This document shows, piece by piece, positions 1 to 10,863 of a stretch of DNA of 32,103 nt (the first letter of the stretch is position 1; each line of letters begins with the position of its first letter). The notes under the pieces are model-generated. The model was not told the origin of the DNA. It searched no databases and saw only the letters and a list, made by a program, of their open reading frames with translations. Source of the stretch: Akkermansiaceae bacterium (GTDB taxonomy: Bacteria; Verrucomicrobiota; Verrucomicrobiia; Verrucomicrobiales; Akkermansiaceae); contig JABHEX010000132.1 of the NCBI GenBank assembly GCA_018676385.1, forward strand, positions 1 through 32,103. Direction: 5' to 3'. The translations under genes were made by a program, and so were the position numbers.

Positions 1-317
1 GCCTGATGGATGCGCTTGATGATCATGGACTTCACGTGACCTACGGTGCGATGAGCCGTAGGAGCTTAAAAGTTCCTAACAAGTTTCTTATTTTCAAAGG
101 TGTCCGCCTCCATGGTTTCTGGATGACTGAGTGGCTTAAACAAAATAGTCAGGCGCTCATGGAATCTGCATATCTTCAACTTGCGCGATGGATGACCCAA
201 GGGCAACTCGCACAACCTGTCGATTCTACCTATGATTTAATAGATATTAAAGCAGCGCTGACCCGCGCGCAGGAAAGTAAGCGCGACGGAAAAGTCCTTC
301 TTTTGATGAATGAGTAA
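1..317 (+). CDS. C-terminal part of MECR/ETR-type enoyl reductase (zinc-less MDR family), cut by window edge
   Basis: The reading frame is open from the window edge to the stop, so the gene starts upstream; the ATG at base 6 is internal. The visible ~104 residues match the end of medium-chain dehydrogenase/reductase proteins of the mitochondrial-type 2-enoyl thioester reductase group. They show a VTYGAMS segment after the nucleotide-binding fold, then LIFKGVRLHGFW, and a final GKVLLLM strand. Members reduce trans-2-enoyl-thioesters with NADPH in the cytoplasm during fatty acid synthesis; a general quinone reductase is the alternative. Family placement rests on the G-[VA]-x-L-x-GFW pattern typical of MECR. 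The catalytic N-terminal half is not visible. Confidence 0.75.
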   Translation, partial: LMDALDDHGLHVTYGAMSRRSLKVPNKFLIFKGVRLHGFWMTEWLKQNSQALMESAYLQLARWMTQGQLAQPVDSTYDLIDIKAALTRAQESKRDGKVLLLMNE

Positions 318-390
318 AAATTTTCTGAATATATTCGATAATTAGCAAGTCCAAGTATGCGAACACCACAAGCAACCAGAATATATAATC

Positions 391-747
391 ATGAAAACAT
401 TACTAACTACACTTGTCGCCATTGCATTAGGATTAATAGCTCTTCCAGAAAAAGCAGAAGCTAGGCCCTGTCACGTAGGTTATAGCAAGACATACATCAG
501 TGGTTACACCTCATGCGGATGCTCAATCTATACCCGACGAGTAGTCACAGGATATGATTGCCGTCACCGTCCAATTTACCGCTATTACAGGCTGCCCGTC
601 AGTCACTGTTGCAGAAGTTACTCAAGGAGTTTATATAAAAGTCGTTGTAATAGCTATCGCGGTATCAGCTACTATGGCAGCTATCGCCACGGCCGTAGCA
701 CTCTCCGTTACGGGAATCGGTATGGTAGCGTCAGCATTTGCCGCTAA
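391..747 (+). CDS. Small secreted Cys/Tyr/Arg-rich protein, unknown function
   Basis: This 118-residue protein has a clear signal peptide: MKT, a hydrophobic core of Leu/Ile/Ala, then AEA as a likely cleavage site near residue 24. The mature ~94 residues are basic and very rich in Tyr, Arg, Ser and Cys, with about eight cysteines including CGC and CC, and carry YR-type repeats. That composition suggests a disulphide-stabilised envelope or extracellular protein. No known domain is recognised and no function is assigned. The overlapping +2 frame ORF (554-751) is treated as a shadow because only this frame has a signal peptide. A terminator-like hairpin follows the stop. Confidence 0.6.
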   Translation: MKTLLTTLVAIALGLIALPEKAEARPCHVGYSKTYISGYTSCGCSIYTRRVVTGYDCRHRPIYRYYRLPVSHCCRSYSRSLYKSRCNSYRGISYYGSYRHGRSTLRYGNRYGSVSICR

Positions 748-775
748 TTAGGAAAAAGCTACCCTGATAATTTTT

Positions 776-812
776 AGTGAGGGAGGTGCTCAAGCAGTTC
801 CCTTACTTTATT
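776..812 (+). terminator. Hairpin with T-rich tail after the small secreted gene
   Basis: AGTGAGGGA pairs with TCCCTTACT (one G-T wobble) across a loop of about 14 nt, followed by a T-rich stretch. It lies 28 bp after the stop of the small secreted gene and before the CAP gene, so it probably ends the upstream transcript. Confidence 0.5.
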
Positions 813-880
813 TAACAAAAGCATTAATTTGCATCGCTTTTTGCAATTCAAAGATGATATGAATTTCTGTTTTTCTGTTT

Positions 881-1870
881 ATGTTAATGTCTTTTAGCAA
901 GCCAACTGCGATTGGTGCTTCATCCCTTGGCGATGAAATTCTGGCCGCCGTTAAATCCCGAATCAATCATGGCGGAAACCTATCAGAAGTCTATGACTTG
1001 GTAGATGATCTGCCCATCAAGGATAGCAAGGCTCTCTACATACGTGTCAATCGCGTGTGGCCCAAGCTGACAGGGAATTATATTTCCAATTTTCAGCGCC
1101 ACGCGAGAAATGCAGGTAATGATACCAGGGAAAATAAGACGCACATACGCGATTTACGTAAAGAACTCGAGTCCATGAAATCATTGGCGGACCGACCTAT
1201 GAAAGATGTCCTCAAAAAACGAGGCATAACGATACTCAGTGAACTTAGGAAATTGCTCATCCCCAACACCGAGTTGGTATTGTCTACTGCGAATGAAACA
1301 CTGAAAAAAGAACGGCGCTCACTTATTGCATACGCTGGGTTGAGAGATGCACTTATTAAAGCAGCCATCATCCCGAGCGACAGCACATCACTCTCTCCAG
1401 TCACAAAGGCCGAAGAAGATTTCATCCGCCAATTGTCAGGACTCGATCGTAAAGGCCTACGCGTTATGGCAAAAAACCGTAAAACAGCGAAAAAACCTGA
1501 TGTTACCGAAACCGAACGTAAAGGTGTGGAAGACGCGAATATCATGCGCCTGCTCGCGGGGTATAACGCATTGGAAATCGATCCCAATCTCTGTGCTGCT
1601 GCTCGTGACCACTCAAAGGACATAGAGACGCACAATTTCTTTGCACACAACTCACCATTGAAGGGGAAAAAGACACCATGGGACCGTGCAAAAAATTTTA
1701 GTACTACCGCTTCCGGTGAAAATATTTTTATGGGGTCCACTGATCCTCTCGCTGCCAATCGTGGGTGGTTTTTTTCGCCCGGACATCACCGCAACATGTT
1801 TGATCCGAGGCATAAACGTATCGGCCTAGGACAACACAATCGTCACTGGACCCAGTTGTTTGGTAGTTAA
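881..1870 (+). CDS. CAP (SCP/PR-1-like) domain protein with long N-terminal region
   Basis: The C-terminal ~115 residues (about 214-328) are a CAP domain. The cavity residues expected of the family are visible: H244 in ARDHSKD, E280 in SGENI and H302 in SPGHHRNM, with the HNFFAHNSP stretch between. CAP proteins are usually secreted; their biochemical role in bacteria is poorly defined. The first ~210 residues are charged, mostly helical-looking and of no recognised family. No signal peptide is seen from this start, which is odd for a CAP protein. In-frame upstream sequence reaches a TGA at 860-862 with no better start. The stop overlaps the stop region of convergent tadA by 4 bp. Confidence 0.75.
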   Translation: MLMSFSKPTAIGASSLGDEILAAVKSRINHGGNLSEVYDLVDDLPIKDSKALYIRVNRVWPKLTGNYISNFQRHARNAGNDTRENKTHIRDLRKELESMKSLADRPMKDVLKKRGITILSELRKLLIPNTELVLSTANETLKKERRSLIAYAGLRDALIKAAIIPSDSTSLSPVTKAEEDFIRQLSGLDRKGLRVMAKNRKTAKKPDVTETERKGVEDANIMRLLAGYNALEIDPNLCAAARDHSKDIETHNFFAHNSPLKGKKTPWDRAKNFSTTASGENIFMGSTDPLAANRGWFFSPGHHRNMFDPRHKRIGLGQHNRHWTQLFGS

Positions 1871-2370
1871 TTTTCCTTTGGCTCAGAACGCTCAGTTTTT
1901 TTGCGCTTGCGAGCTTCACGAAAGAAGCTTTGCAGTATCCCCAAGCATTCCTCCTGCATGACACCCGCGACGATATCGCAGCGATGATTGAGTGGTGGGT
2001 TAGATTCTAATAGGTTAATCCAGCCTCCAGCAGCCCCACCCTTCGGATCGGGACAGCCGAAAACCACTTTGTCAGGTCGGCAATGTATAATGGCACCAGC
2101 GCACATTGGACATGGTTCTTTTGTCACATAGAGAGTGCAGCCGTCTAGTCTCCAGTCTCCGAGGGCATTTTGTGCTGCTGTGAGTGCAAGCATCTCGGCG
2201 TGCGCCGTAGCATCTTTAAGCGTTTCTACCTGATTCCATGCGCGTGCGATGATTTTGTCTCCACGCACAACCACAGCTCCCACGGGCACCTCTGAAGCGT
2301 CATATGCCTTACGTGCCTCACGCAGCGCCTGCTGCATAAAAAACGTGTCTGGCTCAAAATCTCTTAGCAT
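1867..2370 (-). CDS. tadA: tRNA-specific adenosine deaminase TadA
   Basis: This protein belongs to the cytidine/deoxycytidylate deaminase fold and converts adenosine to inosine at the wobble position (position 34) of tRNA-Arg(ACG). Zinc and catalytic residues are visible: H57 and E59 in the HAEM motif and C87/C90 in PCPMC. EVPVGAVVV near the start and HCRPDKVVFG after the zinc site are family signatures. Length from this start is 167 aa, normal for TadA. The ORF can extend to 2409, but the ATG at 2370 gives an N-terminus like characterised TadA and leaves room for a divergent promoter before rpe. It converges with the CAP gene, overlapping by 4 bp. Confidence 0.93.
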   Translation of the reverse strand: MLRDFEPDTFFMQQALREARKAYDASEVPVGAVVVRGDKIIARAWNQVETLKDATAHAEMLALTAAQNALGDWRLDGCTLYVTKEPCPMCAGAIIHCRPDKVVFGCPDPKGGAAGGWINLLESNPPLNHRCDIVAGVMQEECLGILQSFFREARKRKKTERSEPKEN

Positions 2371-2439
2371 ATCATCACTCACTCGAGTAATCTGACAATA
2401 AAACTTCAAACTTCAAACCGAATACTACAAACTATCGTC
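2371..2439. promoter_or_regulatory. Divergent tadA / rpe intergenic region
   Basis: Only about 70 bp separate the chosen tadA start from rpe, so both promoters must lie here or inside the genes. It contains repeated CAAACTTCAAAC-type direct repeats but no clear -35/-10 pair that I would assign. Confidence 0.3.
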
Positions 2440-3104
2440 ATGAAGCAATGGCACCACACTGACAGAATCATCGCCCCATCGTTGCTCGCCGCCGACTTTG
2501 GCATAATTAAGGAGGAGACTACACGCGCTATTCGGGCTGGTGGTGACTGGTTACACCTTGATGTGATGGACGGAAACTTTGTGGATAACATTTCCTTCGG
2601 TCCTGCTATTATCCAAGCGATTCATGAGACTAATGATGTATTTCTCGATGTGCATCTGATGATTGCTAGGCCTGACCACTACCTGCCACGATTTGTTGAG
2701 GCAGGGGCTGATATGATTACCGTGCATCTCGAATCGGATCATGATGTGGCAGCAACACTAGGTCGTATACGTCATGCTGGCTGCATGGCGGGACTGGCTA
2801 TAAACCCTGCAACGCCACTTGAAAAAGCTTTGCCGTTCCTTGATCAGATCGATATGCTTTTGGTGATGACAGTTATTCCCGGTTTCGGTGGTCAATCATT
2901 TATGCATGAGACGATGACTAAAGTGGAGGGTGCTGCCTGTTACCGTGACAAACAAAGGTTAGCCTACCATATCCAAGTGGATGGCGGAATTGATGCTGAC
3001 ACTGCACCCACCGCTACGGCGGCGGGTGCCAATGTGCTTGTTGCTGGGTCATCCACATTTAGGGCAGCGAACATGGCCGAAGCCATTCAACAAATACGCC
3101 AAGC

Positions 3105-3108
<4 letters not shown>
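2440..3108 (+). CDS. rpe: Ribulose-phosphate 3-epimerase
   Basis: This 222-residue TIM-barrel enzyme interconverts ribulose 5-phosphate and xylulose 5-phosphate in the pentose phosphate pathway. Family motifs appear in order: IAPSLLAADF at the N-terminus, LHLDVMDGNFV (metal-binding and catalytic Asp), DVHLMI, MTVIPGFGGQSF near residue 145, and the phosphate-binding VDGGI plus VAGSS near the C-terminus. It is the first gene of a tight run: its stop overlaps the ATG of the next gene by 4 bp (ATGA), which suggests translational coupling to the glycolate-oxidase-like gene. Confidence 0.95.
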
Positions 3109-6700
<3,592 letters not shown>

Positions 6701-6705
<5 letters not shown>

Positions 6706-7255
6706 GAATTTCTCCTATCAGCTGCTTGATTAATTTGATCTCATCTGCGGAGATGATGTTCATGAGTTCTTGGAACAGCGTGGCGGTATCCGGAATTTTT
6801 AGTTCTTCTTTTTCTATTTGGCGTTGGTCTCGGGGGAACTCCTCACTTGGAAGCACACGCTCCGCGAGGTGAAAACATACCCATGCGCGAGCAATGCGTA
6901 GATTCTTGTTATGGCCACTCATTCTCGACGCCAGATGTTGAAAATGCCGGACGGGATTGCCTAGAAAACCCTCCTCGTGTCGGTGCGTCATGATCCATAC
7001 CAATGCCTGATAAGGCATTGGCCAGGGTAAGTGTTTCTCTCCAAAATCATGTGACATAGCATGGTTTAATTGGAGTAGTGCCTGCGCTGGAAGTGCTTGA
7101 AGCCAGAGCGACTGCGCGCAGGTGAGCGCGGCAAGGTAGGCATTAGGACCGCCACGTTTTTTGACATCTGAAATGTCACATGGCCTAATGACTACGTCTG
7201 CAGTTGGTAATAATGGGCAGGAATCTCGGTCTGCCATATGGCTACGTTGTGGCAT
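6701..7255 (-). CDS. Conserved-looking hypothetical protein
   Basis: The 184-residue soluble protein has no signal peptide or membrane segment and no domain that I recognise. Visible features are a Trp/His-rich helical middle (CAQSLWLQALPAQALLQLNHA, PMPYQALVWIM, NPVRHFQHLASRMSG) and an acidic C-terminal helix. The ALLQLNHA-PWPMPYQAL pattern looks like a structured enzyme or scaffold core rather than random translation. Its ATG overlaps the stop of the preceding CPXCG gene in a TAATG arrangement, implying coupled translation and a shared function. It ends 3 bp from ligA on the opposite strand. Confidence 0.65.
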
Positions 7256-7425
7256 TAATCATCAAGGCTTTTTGCATCCGCTGTGCCATCATAGAAAGCG
7301 ATAACCATGGGTCTGCAGCAGACTTCACAATCGTAATCCACCTCGCAGGGACATTCCTGAGCAGGAGGTAATGCCACATCAAACAGTTCAAAACAAGAGG
7401 GGCATGTAACGGCGATTGTTTCCAT
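7255..7425 (-). CDS. CPXCG-motif cysteine-rich small protein
   Basis: This 56-residue protein from METIAVTCPSC matches the CPXCG cysteine-rich family: an N-terminal CPSC knuckle and a second DCEVCCRPMVI knuckle, probably binding zinc. The family has no established function. The ORF could start at 7443, but the ATG at 7425 places the first knuckle where family members have it. It is followed by the 184-aa hypothetical gene with a one-base overlap (TAATG). It is divergent from the cupin gene with only 24 bp between starts. Confidence 0.8.
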   Translation of the reverse strand: METIAVTCPSCFELFDVALPPAQECPCEVDYDCEVCCRPMVIAFYDGTADAKSLDD

Positions 7426-7449
7426 CACATAAGTCTGTAACATGAACTC

Positions 7450-7803
7450 ATGATCGTCAACCAGCTAGCTGAACAAGTACCTTTTACAACTGCAGACGGA
7501 TCGAAGGTTCGCAGTATTATCGATGCGACCAATGCACCTGTCGAAAATCAAAGTCTAGCCGAAGCGAGCCTGCCCGCCGGAGCTGAAACCCAACGGCACT
7601 ATCATAAACTAAGTGAGGAAATCTATTTCATGCTTGAGGGCGAGGCGATCATTGAGGTTGATGGCTTGGAGAGAATCGTTGGGCCCAATGACGCAATACT
7701 TATTCCGCCGGGTGTGTGGCACCAGATCAAAGCTACCTCGCAAATTCGTTTCCTTTGCTGTTGTGCTCCCGTTTACTGTCACTTGGATACATATTTTAAG
7801 TGA
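7450..7803 (+). CDS. Cupin-domain protein
   Basis: A single-domain cupin of 117 residues. Cupin motif 1 is visible as HYHKLSEEIYFMLEG, giving the H-x-H-x4-E-x6-G metal-binding pattern. Motif 2 follows as GPNDAILIPPGVWHQI, with its histidine. The fold usually binds Fe, Mn or Zn; substrates vary too widely (sugar isomerase, dioxygenase, sensor) to name one. The C-terminus has an unusual CCCAPVYC cysteine cluster. The neighbouring divergent gene starts only about 24 bp away, so the promoter must overlap the CPXCG coding region. Confidence 0.85.
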   Translation: MIVNQLAEQVPFTTADGSKVRSIIDATNAPVENQSLAEASLPAGAETQRHYHKLSEEIYFMLEGEAIIEVDGLERIVGPNDAILIPPGVWHQIKATSQIRFLCCCAPVYCHLDTYFK

Positions 7804-7836
7804 CTAGTCTGTATCGTTATAAACGTAGTGCAGAAT

Positions 7837-7842
7837 TATAAT
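7837..7842 (+). promoter_or_regulatory. Candidate -10 element for the nfeD-slipin operon
   Basis: A perfect TATAAT lies about 60 bp before the nfeD-like gene, in the gap after the cupin gene. No strong -35 is seen at 17-18 bp upstream, so this is only a candidate. Confidence 0.35.
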
Positions 7843-7904
7843 AGCGGAACGCCACTATTTCCATGAGTGTTGAAGTATAACAAAAAACTCAACTCATTTT
7901 GCCC

Positions 7905-8351
7905 ATGGAACTCGATATAAAAATGCTCTGGTTTATTGCAGGACTTGCGATGATCCTTTTGGAATTTGTAGCTCCTGGTGTAATAATCATATTCTTTGGT
8001 ATAGGTGCTTGGGTAGTCGCCATGGGAATGTGGATCGGGATGATTGACTCTGTCCCCGCACAGTGCCTTACGTTTGCCATTTCTTCGCTATTGCTTCTCT
8101 TTACCCTACGCCGCTACATGACAACTTGGTTCGTGGGGGGATCCTCTCACGGTGGTGCTAGTATCGAAGACGAATTTATCGGAAAGACCGTACGTATTGT
8201 TCACTCCATTGGCGGTGGTCAGAATACAGGAAAAGTAGAATACAAGGGCGCTGAATGGAATGCCCGATGTGAGCACGAGCTACCACTCGGGTGTTATGCC
8301 ACTGTGATCAAACGCGAGGGGCTGGAGCTTATCGTTAAACTTAAGAAGTAG
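7905..8351 (+). CDS. NfeD-like membrane protein
   Basis: This ~148-residue protein has two or three membrane helices (about 5-75) beginning WFIAGLAMILLEFVAPG, a typical NfeD start, followed by a soluble C-terminal OB-fold domain (IGKTVRIVHSIGGGQNTGKVEYKGAEWNARCE...). NfeD proteins pair with SPFH/stomatin proteins in membrane microdomains or membrane quality control. The slipin gene follows 54 bp downstream, which supports that role. The start at 7905 (MELDIKMLWF) is preferred over 7899 because both slipin and this gene then begin in a CCATGG context, but either is possible. Confidence 0.85.
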   Translation: MELDIKMLWFIAGLAMILLEFVAPGVIIIFFGIGAWVVAMGMWIGMIDSVPAQCLTFAISSLLLLFTLRRYMTTWFVGGSSHGGASIEDEFIGKTVRIVHSIGGGQNTGKVEYKGAEWNARCEHELPLGCYATVIKREGLELIVKLKK

Positions 8352-8405
8352 CCCAACTAGAGCCTATTAAATTATTTATTACCCCAACAACAAACAACTA
8401 TAACC

Positions 8406-9323
8406 ATGGAATATATTGTATCAATCGGACTTGTTATACTCGTCGTAGTCACACTAGTAAAAACGGCGCGTATTGTTCCTCAGCGCCAAGCGTTCGTCAT
8501 CGAGCGATTGGGAAAGTATAGCCGCACGCTTAGTGCTGGGTTTCACGTCCTCTTCCCATTTATTGACCGTGTCGCCTATAAGCACTCGCTGAAGGAAGTC
8601 GCGATTGATGTGCCATCCCAAATGTGTATCACTAAGGATAACATCGCCATCGAGATTGATGGTGTGCTCTACATGCAGGTGTTGGACGCTAAAAAAGCAT
8701 CCTACGGAATTGAGAACTACCACTTTGCCTCAGCACAGTTGGCGCAAACCACGCTAAGATCTGAAATCGGTAAGCTTGAGTTGGATAAAACTTTCGAAGA
8801 GCGAGATGCTATTAATGCTAACATCATTAATGCTCTAGATAAAGCATCGGAGCCATGGGGCCTAAAAATCACGCGCTATGAGATAGCGAACATAACGCCA
8901 CCAAAGTCGGTGCAGGATGCCCTCGAAAAACAGATGCGTGCTGAGCGTGAACGTCGTTCCCAGATTGCCCTATCCGAGGGTGAGCGTGAGGCAGCGATCA
9001 ACGTGGCGGAAGGTCACAAGCAACAGGTCATAAAGGAGTCTGAGGCTCAGAAGCTCCGCCAGATTAATGAGGCCGAGGGTAAGGCCCAAGAGATTACCTT
9101 GCTCGCCGGCGCAACAGCCGAGGGCATTCGAAACATTGCCTCAGCTATTAACGAGCCAGGTGGATCCGATGCTGTGAATCTTCGTATTGCTGAGCAGTAT
9201 GTGAGAGAGTTTGGTAACCTTGCCAAGGAAACCAATACCATGATCTTACCCAGTAACCTCGCCGATATTGGTGGCACGGTCGCCTCTCTTGGAAAGGTAT
9301 TAAGTCAGACAAAAGTCGCCTGA
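8406..9323 (+). CDS. SPFH-domain slipin/paraslipin (stomatin-like, QmcA family)
   Basis: The 305-residue protein has one N-terminal membrane segment (IVSIGLVILVVVTLVK), then an SPFH/Band 7 domain (IVPQRQAFVIERLGKYSRTLSAGFHVLFPFID). A long charged coiled coil follows (about 175-240, RAERERRSQIALSEGEREAAINVAEG), then a C-terminal region ending in PSNLADIGG. This is the paraslipin architecture, known to oligomerise in membrane microdomains and to pair with NfeD proteins. It forms an operon with the upstream nfeD-like gene, and a terminator follows. Confidence 0.92.
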   Translation: MEYIVSIGLVILVVVTLVKTARIVPQRQAFVIERLGKYSRTLSAGFHVLFPFIDRVAYKHSLKEVAIDVPSQMCITKDNIAIEIDGVLYMQVLDAKKASYGIENYHFASAQLAQTTLRSEIGKLELDKTFEERDAINANIINALDKASEPWGLKITRYEIANITPPKSVQDALEKQMRAERERRSQIALSEGEREAAINVAEGHKQQVIKESEAQKLRQINEAEGKAQEITLLAGATAEGIRNIASAINEPGGSDAVNLRIAEQYVREFGNLAKETNTMILPSNLADIGGTVASLGKVLSQTKVA

Positions 9324-9368
9324 TGTGACGCTACAATTTTACCTGCGATTAATATGTAGGTTTAATGA

Positions 9369-9407
9369 ACGGCAGGGTGTTGTGTGTTTTCGCCCTGTCG
9401 TTTTTTT
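9369..9407 (+). terminator. Rho-independent terminator after the slipin gene
   Basis: ACGGCAGGG pairs with CCCTGTCGT (one G-T wobble) around a 13-nt loop and is followed directly by seven T. It sits 45 bp after the slipin stop and ends the nfeD-slipin unit. Confidence 0.8.
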
Positions 9408-9444
9408 GTCGCAGCGAACGGCACTATCGTCTTTGATGTAGTGC

Positions 9445-10044
9445 ATGACCGAGAAAAAAATGGATTGGGATGCACGTTATTTGACAGGTGACACGCCGTG
9501 GGAAAAGGGTGCTTCAGCTCCTGCGCTAACACATCTCGTTCGAGAGGGGGTATTCCCCGTGAAAGGCACGATACTTGTTCCGGGCTGTGGCACTGGTCAT
9601 GATGTCGCTTATTTAGCAAATGCAGGATTCGAAACCCATGGATTGGATGTCTCACAGATAGCTATTGATCGCGCACAAAAAACTAATGCTGTTGAGCGTG
9701 CTAGTTATTTACATGGTGACTTATTCGATTTGGAGTTGAACATAAAAAGCACTTATGATGCAATTTGGGAACACACATGCTACTGTGCTATTCATCCATC
9801 TCATCGCAGTGATTATATCGATTCAGTAAGCCGCTTGCTTCGTCCTGAAGGAATATTTGTGGGGTTGTTTTTTACTAACACCCAGATGCCAATAGGAGAG
9901 GGGCCACCGTATGAAACGAGCCGTGGAGATGTCATAGAGATGTTTTCACCAAACTTCACATTGATTATGGAGCAAAAGCCACAGGCGTATTATCCAGGGC
10001 GTGAGGGCAGGGAGTGGCTCATGATTTGGCGTCGTAAAGCATAA
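9445..10044 (+). CDS. TPMT-family SAM-dependent methyltransferase
   Basis: The 199-residue protein matches the thiopurine S-methyltransferase-like family. It opens with DWDARYLTGDTPWEKG, the family's W-x-x-RY...TPWD-like start, then the SAM-binding motif I ILVPGCGTGHDVAYLA and a GLDVS acidic loop. A DAIWEHTCYCAI segment and the closing YYPGREGREWLMIWRR also fit. These enzymes methylate thiols, halides or chalcogens such as selenium; the substrate here is unknown. The next gene, a YiiX-like lipoprotein, starts within about 50 bp, so co-transcription is possible but the functional link is not obvious. Confidence 0.85.
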   Translation: MTEKKMDWDARYLTGDTPWEKGASAPALTHLVREGVFPVKGTILVPGCGTGHDVAYLANAGFETHGLDVSQIAIDRAQKTNAVERASYLHGDLFDLELNIKSTYDAIWEHTCYCAIHPSHRSDYIDSVSRLLRPEGIFVGLFFTNTQMPIGEGPPYETSRGDVIEMFSPNFTLIMEQKPQAYYPGREGREWLMIWRRKA

Positions 10045-10093
10045 TCGATTATTGTATTACATCAGCAGACCATTTAATTTATTCTCTTCTAAC

Positions 10094-10846
10094 ATGTTTC
10101 GTTTCTATTATGTTTGCCTGTTGATCCCGCTGCTGATGAGCTGCCATCCGATGGGAACACCATGTCACATAGGTGCGCCACGGTGGGTGATCCCCACAAA
10201 AGCTGAACGACAGTACCATAATGTGCCAGAAAAAGACCGAGCTCGATTTCAACTAGTGGCAACGCATTCCAAGTATAGCAAAGATTCTAACTATTTACTT
10301 GATATAATTAAAGAGGGGGATGTGTTTGCGTTCCGGATGACGCGCCGTGAAAAAAAAGATACTTTACTCAAAGGCAGTATACGCTCACTGGGTTATTTTA
10401 TGATGAAATACGCGCACCTAGCTATCGCTGTGCGCGATGAAAATAATCCTGATCAACTTAGGCTTTATACAAGTGAGGCGTTTCGAGGCCCAAATTTAAT
10501 AGATGAGCTGGGTGTAATAACAAACTATTCGTTTGATGTATACCGTCTCGATAAATCCGATCGTCTCAACATGCACCGCTTACGTGAATTCGCATTTATC
10601 TCGGCAAATAAAACTAACAAGTGGTTTGGTTATAACTTTCTGGGAATGTTGGGTATCTGGAGTAATATGTTGGAACCAGTAAGCATATCGGATATTGGGG
10701 ATGATTATATCTGTTCTACTTCGGTCGCGGCGGCATTGCATTATGCAGGACTTGATCTGGCTAACGTACGTTGCTGTGAAGTATTTAACCTGATTAGTCC
10801 GTGGCTTATTATAAGCAGCCAAGGTCGTCTCTATAAGCCGGAGTAG
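10094..10846 (+). CDS. YiiX-type (permuted NlpC/P60, papain-like) hydrolase, predicted lipoprotein
   Basis: From ATG 10094 the protein begins MFRFYYVCLLIPLLMSC, a lipoprotein signal with the acylated cysteine at residue 17; the longer ORF start at 10052 would bury it. The catalytic domain shows the permuted order of the YiiX/YebB (peptidase C92) group: GDVFAF, then the histidine of KYAHLAIAV (H108), and the cysteine of DDYICSTSVAAAL (C207). Related permuted papain folds act on acyl or peptide bonds, including lipids, but the substrate here is unknown. The next gene, another lipoprotein of the PLD family, starts 17 bp later. Confidence 0.75.
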   Translation: MFRFYYVCLLIPLLMSCHPMGTPCHIGAPRWVIPTKAERQYHNVPEKDRARFQLVATHSKYSKDSNYLLDIIKEGDVFAFRMTRREKKDTLLKGSIRSLGYFMMKYAHLAIAVRDENNPDQLRLYTSEAFRGPNLIDELGVITNYSFDVYRLDKSDRLNMHRLREFAFISANKTNKWFGYNFLGMLGIWSNMLEPVSISDIGDDYICSTSVAAALHYAGLDLANVRCCEVFNLISPWLIISSQGRLYKPE

Positions 10847-10863
10847 GCGAAGTTTCTGTTAGA

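Noticed and set aside
1093-1758. 221-aa minus-strand ORF inside the CAP gene
   Set aside because: Ser/Arg/Phe-rich translation antisense to a recognisable CAP domain; a shadow frame.
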